This document shows positions 34,077 through 41,538 of a stretch of DNA of 55,042 bases, piece by piece; position 1 is the stretch's first letter; each line of letters opens with the position of its first letter. The DNA lies in the NCBI RefSeq assembly GCF_900277125.1, contig NZ_OPYN01000025.1, positions 1-55,042 on the forward strand. The letters are read 5' to 3'. Position numbers and translations under genes: made by a program. The notes under the pieces are model-generated. The model was not told the DNA's origin. It searched no databases and saw only the letters and a program-made list of their open reading frames with translations. Source of the stretch: Pseudomonas inefficax. Lineage in GTDB: Bacteria; Pseudomonadota; Gammaproteobacteria; Pseudomonadales; Pseudomonadaceae.

Positions 34077-34607
34077 ATGGCCAAGATCGCCCCGCAATTG
34101 CCAATCGAAGTAGACAGCGAGACCGGTGTCTGGACCAGCGACGCCTTGCCGATGCTGTATGTGCCGCGCCATTTCTTCGTCAACAACCACATGGGTATCG
34201 AAGAAGTCCTGGGCGCTGACAAATACGCCGAGATTCTTTACAAGGCCGGCTACAAGTCCGCCTGGCACTGGTGTGAAAAAGAGGCCGAGTGCCACGGCCT
34301 GGAAGGCGTTGCGGTGTTCGAGCACTACATGAAGCGCCTGAGCCAGCGTGGCTGGGGCCTGTTCGAAATCCAGGACATCGACCTCGACAAGGGCACCTGC
34401 AGCGTCAAGCTCAAGCACTCTGCCTTCGTGTACGTCTATGGCAAGTGCGGCCGCAAGGTCGACTACATGTTCACCGGCTGGTTCGCCGGCGCCATGGACC
34501 AGATTCTCGCTGCCCGCGGCAGCTCGATCCGCACCGTGGCCGAACAGGTCTATGGCGGGTCGGAAGAAGGCCACGAAGATGGCCTGTTCGTTACAAAGCC
34601 GTTGTAA
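34077..34607 (+). CDS. DUF5943 protein of the dimethylglycine operon
   Basis: 176 residues, cytoplasmic. The N-terminal DALPMLYVPRHFFVNNHMGIEEV and the later KYAEILYKAGYKSAWHWCEKEAECHG, FEIQDIDLDKGTCSVKL and FTGWFAGAMDQILAARG resemble V4R/4-vinyl-reductase-like small ligand-binding domains. DUF5943 is the name I would give it. It is 16 bases upstream of dgcA and conserved beside it, so a role with demethylation or one-carbon handling is plausible; none is proven. There are four cysteines, but no clear metal motif. Confidence 0.85.
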   Translation: MAKIAPQLPIEVDSETGVWTSDALPMLYVPRHFFVNNHMGIEEVLGADKYAEILYKAGYKSAWHWCEKEAECHGLEGVAVFEHYMKRLSQRGWGLFEIQDIDLDKGTCSVKLKHSAFVYVYGKCGRKVDYMFTGWFAGAMDQILAARGSSIRTVAEQVYGGSEEGHEDGLFVTKPL

Positions 34608-34622
34608 GCCGGAGATAGCGTC

Positions 34623-36683
34623 ATGGCATTCGAAGCAATGTTCCAGCCGATCCAGATCGGCAAACTGACCATCCGCAACCGTGTGCTCAGCACCGCGCAC
34701 GCGGAGGTCTACGCCACTGACGGCGGCATGACTACCGACCGCTATGTGAAGTACTACGAAGAAAAGGCCAAGGGCGGTATCGGCCTGGCGATCTGCGGCG
34801 GTTCGTCGGTGGTGGCCATCGACAGCCCGCAGGAGTGGTGGGCATCGGTCAACCTGTCGACCGACCGCATCATCCCGCACTTCCAGAACCTGGCCGACGC
34901 CATGCACAAGCATGGCGCCAAGATCATGATCCAGATTACCCACATGGGTCGTCGCTCGCGCTGGGACGGCTTCAACTGGCCGACCCTGATGTCGCCGTCG
35001 GGTATCCGTGAACCGGTGCACCGCGCCACCTGCAAGACCATCGAGGTGGAAGAGATCTGGCGCGTGATCGGCAACTACGCCCAAGCTGCGCGTCGCGCCA
35101 AGGAAGGTGGCTTGGACGGCGTTGAACTGTCGGCCGTGCACCAGCACATGATCGACCAGTTCTGGAGCCCGCGGGTCAACAAGCGTACCGACGAATGGGG
35201 CGGCACCTTCGAAGGCCGCATGAAGTTCGGCCTGGAAGTATTGAAAGCTGTGCGTGCCGAAGTCGGTGACGACTTCTGCGTGGGCATGCGTATCTGTGGT
35301 GACGAGTTCCACCCCGATGGCCTCAGCCACGAGGACATGAAGCAGATCGCCGCCTACTACGATGCCACCGGTATGCTCGACTTCATCGGCGTGGTCGGCT
35401 CGGGTTGCGACACCCACAACACCCTGGCCAACGTCATCCCGAACATGAGCTATCCGCCGGAGCCGTTCCTGCACCTGGCGGCCGGCATCAAGGAAGTGGT
35501 CAAGGTCCCGGTGCTGCACGCGCAGAACATCAAGGACCCGAACCAGGCCACGCGTATCCTCGAAGGCGGCTACGTGGACATGGTCGGCATGACCCGTGCG
35601 CACATGGCCGACCCGCACCTGATCGCCAAGATCAAGATGGGCCAGATCGACCAGATCAAGCAGTGCGTCGGTGCCAACTACTGCATCGACCGCCAGTACC
35701 AGGGCCTGGATGTGCTGTGCATCCAGAACGCCGCGACCTCCCGTGAATACATGGGCGTGCCGCACATCATCGAGAAGACCACCGGCGCCAAGCGCAAGGT
35801 GGTAGTGGTTGGCGCCGGCCCGGCCGGCATGGAAGCGGCCCGCGTGGCTGCCGAACGTGGCCATGACGTGACCCTGTTCGAGAAGAAGGAGCAGATCGGC
35901 GGGCAGATCACCATCGCCGCCAAGGCGCCGCAGCGTGACCAGATCGCCGGTATCACCCGCTGGTATCAGCTGGAGCTGGCGCGCCTGAAGGTCGACCTGC
36001 GCCTGGGCACCGCCGCCGACGTGGCCGCCATCCAGGACCTGCGCCCGGACATCATCGTGCTGGCGGTGGGTGGGCATTCCTTCCTGGAGCAGAACGAGCA
36101 CTGGGGCGCCGCCGAAGGGCTGGTGGTCAGCAGCTGGGACGTGCTCGACGGCAAGGTTGCGCCGGGCAAGAACGTGCTGGTGTACGACACCATCTGCGAG
36201 TTCACCGGTATGTCGGTGGCGGACTTCATTGCCGACAAGGGTAGCCAGGTCGAGATCGTCACCGACGACATCAAGCCGGGTGTGGCCATGGGCGGTACTA
36301 CCTTCCCGACCTATTACCGCAGCATGTACCCGAAAGAAGTGATCATGACCGGCGACATGATGCTGGAAAAGGTCTACCGCGAAGGCGACAAGCTGGTGGC
36401 GGTGCTGGAGAACGAATACACCGGCGCCAAGGAAGAGCGCGTGGTCGACCAGGTGGTGGTAGAGAACGGCGTGCGTCCTGACGAGCAGCTGTATTACGCG
36501 CTGAAGGAAGGTTCGCGCAACAAGGGCCAGATCGACGTGGAGGCGCTGTTCGCCATCAAGCCACAGCCGATCCTCAGCCAGCCGGGCGAAGGCTACCTGC
36601 TGTACCGCATCGGCGACTGCGTGGCCCAGCGCAACGTGCATGCGGCGATCTACGACGCCTTGCGCCTGTGCAAGGACTTCTGA
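34623..36683 (+). CDS. dgcA: Dimethylglycine demethylase subunit DgcA
   Basis: 686 residues, Old-Yellow-Enzyme-type flavin oxidoreductase related to trimethylamine dehydrogenase. The FMN barrel covers roughly residues 5-370 (QITHMGRRSRWDG, AVHQHMIDQFWSPRVN). The [4Fe-4S] ligands lie in CVGANYCIDRQYQGLDVLC (about residues 346-364). A C-terminal dinucleotide-binding part starts with VVVVGAGPAGMEAARVAAERG. Together with DgcB it removes a methyl group from N,N-dimethylglycine to give sarcosine. It lies in the operon dipeptidase-DUF5943-dgcA-dgcB-etfA-etfB. Confidence 0.94.
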   Translation: MAFEAMFQPIQIGKLTIRNRVLSTAHAEVYATDGGMTTDRYVKYYEEKAKGGIGLAICGGSSVVAIDSPQEWWASVNLSTDRIIPHFQNLADAMHKHGAKIMIQITHMGRRSRWDGFNWPTLMSPSGIREPVHRATCKTIEVEEIWRVIGNYAQAARRAKEGGLDGVELSAVHQHMIDQFWSPRVNKRTDEWGGTFEGRMKFGLEVLKAVRAEVGDDFCVGMRICGDEFHPDGLSHEDMKQIAAYYDATGMLDFIGVVGSGCDTHNTLANVIPNMSYPPEPFLHLAAGIKEVVKVPVLHAQNIKDPNQATRILEGGYVDMVGMTRAHMADPHLIAKIKMGQIDQIKQCVGANYCIDRQYQGLDVLCIQNAATSREYMGVPHIIEKTTGAKRKVVVVGAGPAGMEAARVAAERGHDVTLFEKKEQIGGQITIAAKAPQRDQIAGITRWYQLELARLKVDLRLGTAADVAAIQDLRPDIIVLAVGGHSFLEQNEHWGAAEGLVVSSWDVLDGKVAPGKNVLVYDTICEFTGMSVADFIADKGSQVEIVTDDIKPGVAMGGTTFPTYYRSMYPKEVIMTGDMMLEKVYREGDKLVAVLENEYTGAKEERVVDQVVVENGVRPDEQLYYALKEGSRNKGQIDVEALFAIKPQPILSQPGEGYLLYRIGDCVAQRNVHAAIYDALRLCKDF

Positions 36684-36724
36684 TCGCACTGGCATGAACA
36701 CCGCCCCCGAGGGCGGGATTGGCC

Positions 36725-36818
36725 CCCTGTGGGAGCGGGTTTACCCGCGAATGCGTCAGCACTGACAACATCGTTGCCTGATCGGACGCATTCGCGGGTG
36801 AACCCGCTCCCACAGGGT
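36725..36818. repeat. Paired REP elements between dgcA and dgcB
   Basis: CTGTGGGAGCGGGTTTACCC and GGGTGAACCCGCTCCCACAG occupy most of the 188-bp gap between two subunit genes. Just before it is a CCGCCC/GGGCGG hairpin (around 36702-36716). Confidence 0.9.
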
Positions 36819-36871
36819 CCGCGCCCCCTCTTCAGAGTGGCGCAAGAATCCAGCTGTTGTGGGAGCCTCCC

Positions 36872-38824
36872 ATGTTGAACACCCTTCTACCCATCCTGCT
36901 GTTCGCTGCCCTTGGCCTGGCGGTGCTCGGCGCCCTGCGCCGTGTGCGCATGTGGCGCCGTGGCCGGCCGTCCAAGGTCAACCTGATCGGCGGCCTGCTG
37001 GCCATGCCGCGCCGCTATCTGGTGGATTTGCACCATGTGGTCGAACGCGACAAGTACATGTCCAAGACTCACGTGGCCACCGCTGGCGGCTTCGTGCTGT
37101 CAGCCGTGCTGGCGATCCTGGTGCACGGCTTCGGCCTGCAGAGCAAGATCCTTGGCTATGCGTTGCTGGTGGCCACCGTGATCATGTTCAGCGGCGCCAT
37201 CTTCGTCTTCAAGCGCCGCCTCAACCCGCCTTCGCGCCTGTCCAAGGGCCCGTGGATGCGCCTGCCGAAGAGCCTGCTGGCGTTTGCCGTGAGCTTCTTC
37301 ATCGCCACCTTGCCAGTCGCCGGCATCCTGCCGGCCAACACCGGCGGATGGGTGATGGTGGGCATTCTCGGCCTTGGCGTGCTGTGGGGCGTGTCGGAGC
37401 TGTTCTTCGGCATGACCTGGGGCGGCCCGATGAAACATGCCTTCGCCGGTGCGTTGCACCTGGCCTGGCACCGCCGCGCCGAACGCTTCGGCGGCGGCCG
37501 TTCCACTGGCCTCAAGCCGCTGGACCTGGAAGACCCGAACGCGCCGCTGGGCGTGGAAAAGCCGGTGGACTTCACCTGGAACCAGCTGCTGGGCTTCGAT
37601 GCCTGCGTGCAGTGCGGTAAATGCGAAGCCATGTGCCCGGCTTTTGCTGCCGGCCAGCCGCTGAACCCGAAAAAGCTCATTCAGGACATGGTCATCGGCC
37701 TGGCCGGTGGCACCGACGCGCAGTTCGCCGGCAGCCCATACCCGGGCAAGCCGATCGGTGAGCATGGCGGCCACCCGCACCAGCCGATCGTCAATGGCCT
37801 GGTCGACGCCGAAACACTCTGGTCGTGCACCACCTGCCGTGCCTGCGTCGAGGAATGCCCGATGATGATCGAGCACGTCGATGCCATCGTCGACATGCGC
37901 CGTCACCTCACCCTGGAAAAAGGCGCCACCCCGAACAAGGGCGCCGAAGTGCTGGACAACCTGATCGCCACCGACAACCCGGGCGGCTTCGCCCCTGGCG
38001 GGCGCATGAACTGGGCCGCCGACCTCAACCTGCAACTGCTGTCGGAGGTGAAATCCACCGAGGTGCTGTTCTGGGTCGGTGACGGTGCGTTCGACATGCG
38101 CAACCAGCGCACCCTGCGCTCGTTCGTCAAAGTGCTCAAGGCTTCGGGCGTGGACTTTGCCGTGCTCGGCCTGGAGGAGCGTGACAGCGGCGACGTGGCG
38201 CGCCGTCTGGGCGATGAAGCGACCTTCCAGCAATTGGCCAAACGCAATATCCAGACGCTGGCCAAGTACAAGTTCCAGCGCATCGTCACCTGCGACCCGC
38301 ACAGCTTCCATGTGCTGAAGAACGAGTATGGCGCTCTCGGCGGCGACTATCAGGTGCAGCACCACAGCACCTACATCGCCGAACTGATCGCAGCGAAAAA
38401 ACTCAACCTGGGCCAGCACAAGGGTGGCAGCGTCACCTACCACGACCCTTGCTACCTGGGCCGTTACAACGGCGAATACGAAGCCCCGCGTGAAGTACTC
38501 AAGGCGCTGGGCATCGAAGTGCGCGAAATGGAGCGCTCGGGCTTCCGCTCCCGCTGCTGCGGTGGTGGCGGCGGTGCGCCGATCACCGACATCCCTGGCA
38601 AGCAGCGTATCCCGGACATGCGCATGGACGACATTCGCCAGACCGAGGCCGAGCTGGTGGCCGTGGGTTGCCCACAGTGCACCGCGATGCTCGAAGGCGT
38701 GGTCGAACCGCGCCCACAGATCAAGGACCTGGCCGAGCTGGTTGCCGACGTATTGATCGAAGAGGATGCGCCGGCCACCGCAAAGCCGCAAACGGCCAAA
38801 CGTGAACCTGCGGAGGTGCACTGA
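36872..38824 (+). CDS. dgcB: Dimethylglycine demethylase Fe-S subunit DgcB
   Basis: 650 residues. The N-terminal 210 residues contain several membrane segments (LPILLFAALGLAVLGAL, FVLSAVLAILVHGFGL, VSFFIATLPVAGILPA). Two [4Fe-4S] motifs follow: CVQCGKCEAMCPAFAAG and CTTCRACVEECP. The C-terminal part is HdrD/GlpC-like, with HDPCYLGRYNG and RCCGGGGG of a CCG domain. It probably passes electrons from demethylation, with the ETF pair encoded next, to the quinone pool at the inner membrane. The start is ATG 36872 with GGGAG upstream. Its stop overlaps the etfA start (TGATG). Confidence 0.94.
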   Translation: MLNTLLPILLFAALGLAVLGALRRVRMWRRGRPSKVNLIGGLLAMPRRYLVDLHHVVERDKYMSKTHVATAGGFVLSAVLAILVHGFGLQSKILGYALLVATVIMFSGAIFVFKRRLNPPSRLSKGPWMRLPKSLLAFAVSFFIATLPVAGILPANTGGWVMVGILGLGVLWGVSELFFGMTWGGPMKHAFAGALHLAWHRRAERFGGGRSTGLKPLDLEDPNAPLGVEKPVDFTWNQLLGFDACVQCGKCEAMCPAFAAGQPLNPKKLIQDMVIGLAGGTDAQFAGSPYPGKPIGEHGGHPHQPIVNGLVDAETLWSCTTCRACVEECPMMIEHVDAIVDMRRHLTLEKGATPNKGAEVLDNLIATDNPGGFAPGGRMNWAADLNLQLLSEVKSTEVLFWVGDGAFDMRNQRTLRSFVKVLKASGVDFAVLGLEERDSGDVARRLGDEATFQQLAKRNIQTLAKYKFQRIVTCDPHSFHVLKNEYGALGGDYQVQHHSTYIAELIAAKKLNLGQHKGGSVTYHDPCYLGRYNGEYEAPREVLKALGIEVREMERSGFRSRCCGGGGGAPITDIPGKQRIPDMRMDDIRQTEAELVAVGCPQCTAMLEGVVEPRPQIKDLAELVADVLIEEDAPATAKPQTAKREPAEVH

Positions 38825-40056
38825 TGAGCGACATTATCCGCCGCGACCCGCGCGCCGAGTGGATCGCCCGTAACCGTCTGCACCCGCTGCATGCAGCGAT
38901 GCAGACGCAGCAGACCAGCTGGATGGGGCCCAACGGCCTCATCCGCAAGAACCCCCATGCGATTGCCGCGGGTTTCATCGGCCCGGCCGGGCTCAAGCGT
39001 ATCGACCGCAGCGGCGCCCAGCAGGGTACCGCTGTGGGCGGGCGACGCACGGCGGCGGCCGAGGTCAAGCTGCCCCTGTACCAGGTGCCGGCGCCGGCGT
39101 TCTACATCGCCGTTGTACCGGACATGGTCGGTGGTCGCCTGAGCAGCCACGACCGTGACCTGCTCGGCCTGGCCCACAGCCTGGCCGGCAGCGACGGTGC
39201 GGTGCTGGCAGTGGTGTTTGGCGAGCACAAGGAAAGCAACTTTTCCACAGCCGGGGTCGACCGCCTGCTGGTCATCGAGGGCGAAGCCTTCGAAGGTTAT
39301 GCACCGGAGCAACTGGTGCAGGGCCTGCGTGCTGTGGATAACCAGTTCACCCCACGTCACTGGCTGCTGCCCGACAGCCGCACTGGTGGCGGCGAACTGG
39401 GCCGGCGCCTGGGCGCGGCACTGGGCGAGCGCCCGGCGACGCGGGTTTGGCAGGTCAAGGACGGCCAGTGCATCGGCCGTGCCGGTGCCGGCCAGCAAGA
39501 CCTGCAGCGCGCCGTCCCACGCTTGATCCTGGCGGCGGCAGAGTGCGCCGAGCCAGTCAGCGAGACCCGTCACGAAGCGCTGCCCGTGGAGTTGTCCACA
39601 AGCGTGGCGCGCAGCCTGTCGCGCATCGAAGACCTCGGCTCGGTGGCCGTGGACCCGGCCACCATTGCCATGGCCGAGGCCGAGTTCATCGTCTCGGGCG
39701 GCAACGGCGTCAAGGACTGGGACCTGTACCACAGGGCCACCGCGGCCCTGGGCGCCACCGAAGGCGCCTCGCGGGTGGCGGTGGACGACGGTTTCATGCC
39801 GCGTAACCGCCAGGTGGGTGCCACCGGCACCTGGGTTACCGCACGGGTCTACGTGGCTGTGGGTATCTCGGGCGCGATCCAGCACCTGCAGGGCATCGGT
39901 GCCTGCGACAAGGTGGTGGCGATCAACATGGACCCGGGCTGCGACATGATCAAACGGGCTGACCTGTCGGTGATTGGCGACAGTTCGGCGATTCTCCAGG
40001 CACTGATCGAGGCTGTGGACAACTACCGCAGCGGCGGCCAGCGCGACGCGGCATAA
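38824..40056 (+). CDS. etfA: Electron transfer flavoprotein alpha subunit of the dgc operon
   Basis: 410 residues, longer than typical EtfA (about 310-320). The first 85 residues are an extension before the ETF domain. The FAD-binding C-terminal domain is clear: AEFIVSGGNGVKDWDLY, ATGTWVTARVYVAVGISGAIQHLQG and CDKVVAINMDPGCDMIKRAD. It pairs with EtfB (10 bases downstream) to accept electrons from DgcA/DgcB. Its start overlaps the dgcB stop by one base. A DnaA-box sequence (39333-39341) lies inside the gene. Confidence 0.92.
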   Translation: MSDIIRRDPRAEWIARNRLHPLHAAMQTQQTSWMGPNGLIRKNPHAIAAGFIGPAGLKRIDRSGAQQGTAVGGRRTAAAEVKLPLYQVPAPAFYIAVVPDMVGGRLSSHDRDLLGLAHSLAGSDGAVLAVVFGEHKESNFSTAGVDRLLVIEGEAFEGYAPEQLVQGLRAVDNQFTPRHWLLPDSRTGGGELGRRLGAALGERPATRVWQVKDGQCIGRAGAGQQDLQRAVPRLILAAAECAEPVSETRHEALPVELSTSVARSLSRIEDLGSVAVDPATIAMAEAEFIVSGGNGVKDWDLYHRATAALGATEGASRVAVDDGFMPRNRQVGATGTWVTARVYVAVGISGAIQHLQGIGACDKVVAINMDPGCDMIKRADLSVIGDSSAILQALIEAVDNYRSGGQRDAA

Positions 40057-40066
40057 GGGCACGACC

Positions 40067-40837
40067 ATGAGTACGAAAGTGATCAGCCTGGTTTCCATCG
40101 GTGCCCACCCCAGCTCGGGCCGCGCTCGCCGCGCCGAGCAGGATGCGCGCGCTGTGGAGCTGGGTTTGCAGCTGGCTGGGGATAACTTGCAGGTGGTGCA
40201 TGCCGGCGACCCCCGGGAAGAAGCGCTGCGCGCCTACCTGGGCATGGGCCTGGACCATCTGGATGTGCTGGAGCAGCCCGCCGGTGCCGACGTCCTGGGC
40301 GTCCTCGGCGATTACCTGCGCGACGCCGGGGCACAGCTGGTGCTGACCGGCAGCCAGGCCGAGACCGGCGAAGGCTCGGGCATGCTGCCCTTCCTGTTGG
40401 CGGAAAAGCTCGGCTGGCCGCTGATTGTCGGGTTGGCTGAAGTGGAATCGATCGACAACGGCACCGCCCAGGTACTGCAGGCGCTGCCGCGTGGTCAGCG
40501 GCGTCGGCTGAAAGTGCGCCTGCCGTTGCTGGCGACTGTGGATAACGCTGCGCCCAAGCCGCGCCAGAGCGCTTTCGGGCCGGCGCGCCGGGGCGTACTG
40601 GCGGCGCGCAACGTAGCGATTGTCGAAGATGCGCTGCTGGCCGAAGCCGAACTGCAACCAGCTCGCCCGCGGCCCAAGCGGCTTAAGGTGATCAAGGCCA
40701 AGAGCGGTGCCGACCGGATGAAGGCGGCGACTGCCAAGGCCAGTGGCGGCGGGGGCAAGGTGTTGAAGGACGTTTCTCCACAGGAAGGCGCCGAGGCCAT
40801 CCTCAAGCTGCTGGTTGAAGAGGGCGTGCTGCGCTGA
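40067..40837 (+). CDS. etfB: Electron transfer flavoprotein beta subunit of the dgc operon
   Basis: 256 residues, the normal length. ETF-beta features include the nucleotide-binding region VVHAGDPREEALRAYLGMGLD, LVLTGSQAETGEGSGMLPFLLAEKLG (family signature), and ALPRGQRRRLKVRLPLLATV. The C-terminal third is lysine-rich with a Gly run (KASGGGGKVLK). It is the last gene of the dimethylglycine operon. It ends 17 bases before a REP pair and the DnaA-box region. A DnaA-box sequence (40537-40545) also lies inside the gene. Confidence 0.92.
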   Translation: MSTKVISLVSIGAHPSSGRARRAEQDARAVELGLQLAGDNLQVVHAGDPREEALRAYLGMGLDHLDVLEQPAGADVLGVLGDYLRDAGAQLVLTGSQAETGEGSGMLPFLLAEKLGWPLIVGLAEVESIDNGTAQVLQALPRGQRRRLKVRLPLLATVDNAAPKPRQSAFGPARRGVLAARNVAIVEDALLAEAELQPARPRPKRLKVIKAKSGADRMKAATAKASGGGGKVLKDVSPQEGAEAILKLLVEEGVLR

Positions 40838-40854
40838 AGCCGTACGCGGTCCCG

Positions 40855-40968
40855 TGTAGGAGCGGCCTTGCGTCGCGATGGGCTGCGCAGCAGCCCCGGC
40901 AATCTTGAGTCGTAGTCGAGATCCTGGGGCCGCGCTGCGGCCCATCGCGACACAAGGCCGCTCCTACA
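40855..40968. repeat. Paired REP elements (GCGGCCTTGTGTCGCGA type)
   Basis: TGTAGGAGCGGCCTTGCGTCGCGATGG and its inverted partner ending GGCCGCTCCTACA, located immediately downstream of etfB. Confidence 0.92.
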
Positions 40969-40994
40969 TTCGATGCTCAGCATTGAGCAAATGT

Positions 40995-41430
40995 TTTTGC
41001 CCACCAAATCTGTTCGCCAACATGTGGATAAAATGTTGGCGCATGGCCGCAGCCCTTGTATCACGCCACTTCCCTCTATTTGATCAAAAAGCGATCAGCC
41101 TCTGTCGCGGCATGCACATACCCTGCACATCAGCAGCTTCGTGATTTTGCCCACAATCGCTGTTAGCCGGTCTGTGGATAATCTGTTCGATAGCGGCTGC
41201 AAGCCGCGCAGTCAGAGGCTTCTAGAGATTTGATCAAAAAATGATCAAAGCTGCGTTTCTGGAACTCAAACCTTGCTAATCAGTAACTTCGGGCGCTTAT
41301 CCACAACCCCGCTGCAATTGGTTTCGCGGTTGCTAACAATCTCTGTTGGTGTCTCTGTGGATAAGATGTATGAACACCGCTGCACCCTAGTGGGCATGCG
41401 GGATTGACCGGGTTGATCAAATAATGATCA
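40995..41430. repeat. Three 103-bp iteron-like modules with DnaA boxes and paired TGATCA motifs
   Basis: Modules span 40995-41097, 41145-41247 and 41328-41430. In each, TTGC and AC.A lie near the start, CTGTT at positions 16-20, the DnaA box TGTGGATAA at 29-37, TGT eleven bases after the box start, GCYGCA 23 bases after it, and TGATCA 58 bases after it. A second TGATCA (CGATCA in module 1) is 11 bp further on. Connecting sequence has diverged strongly. A fourth DnaA box, in the other orientation, is TTATCCACA at 41297-41305. Role unknown; a DnaA-binding chromosomal element is inferred. Confidence 0.85.
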
Positions 41431-41538
41431 GCCTGCTGGGGCGAGTGGTGCGCAGGGAGGGGGTGACACGCGGGCGGGGGAGCAAACGGGGAAGGCAGTC
41501 CCCGCCACCGAACAACGTTCAATGGCGGGGGATCGGGC

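Larger units (their letters stand above)
40838..41538. other. 701-bp convergent gap between etfB and gbcA
   Basis: A REP pair (40855-40968) is followed by three spacing-locked DnaA-box modules (40995-41430). A long hairpin (CCCCGCCA/TGGCGGGG, 41500-41530) lies just past the gbcA stop; it has no clear T run. No gene is recognised. Because both flanking genes end here, the sequence is not a promoter region. Confidence 0.75.

Noticed and set aside
34059..36701. 880-codon open frame antisense to DUF5943 and dgcA
   Set aside because: Antisense artefact of GC-rich codon use; composition rich in His, Asp, Val and Ala with no domain.
37100..40098. Long minus-strand open frames opposite dgcB and etfA
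   Set aside because: The plus-strand frames carry intact Fe-S and FAD motifs; the antisense frames carry none.
40995..41430. The main chromosomal origin oriC
   Set aside because: No dnaA, dnaN, rpmH or gidA genes are near, and the flanking genes are catabolic. An accessory DnaA-binding element is the more careful reading.
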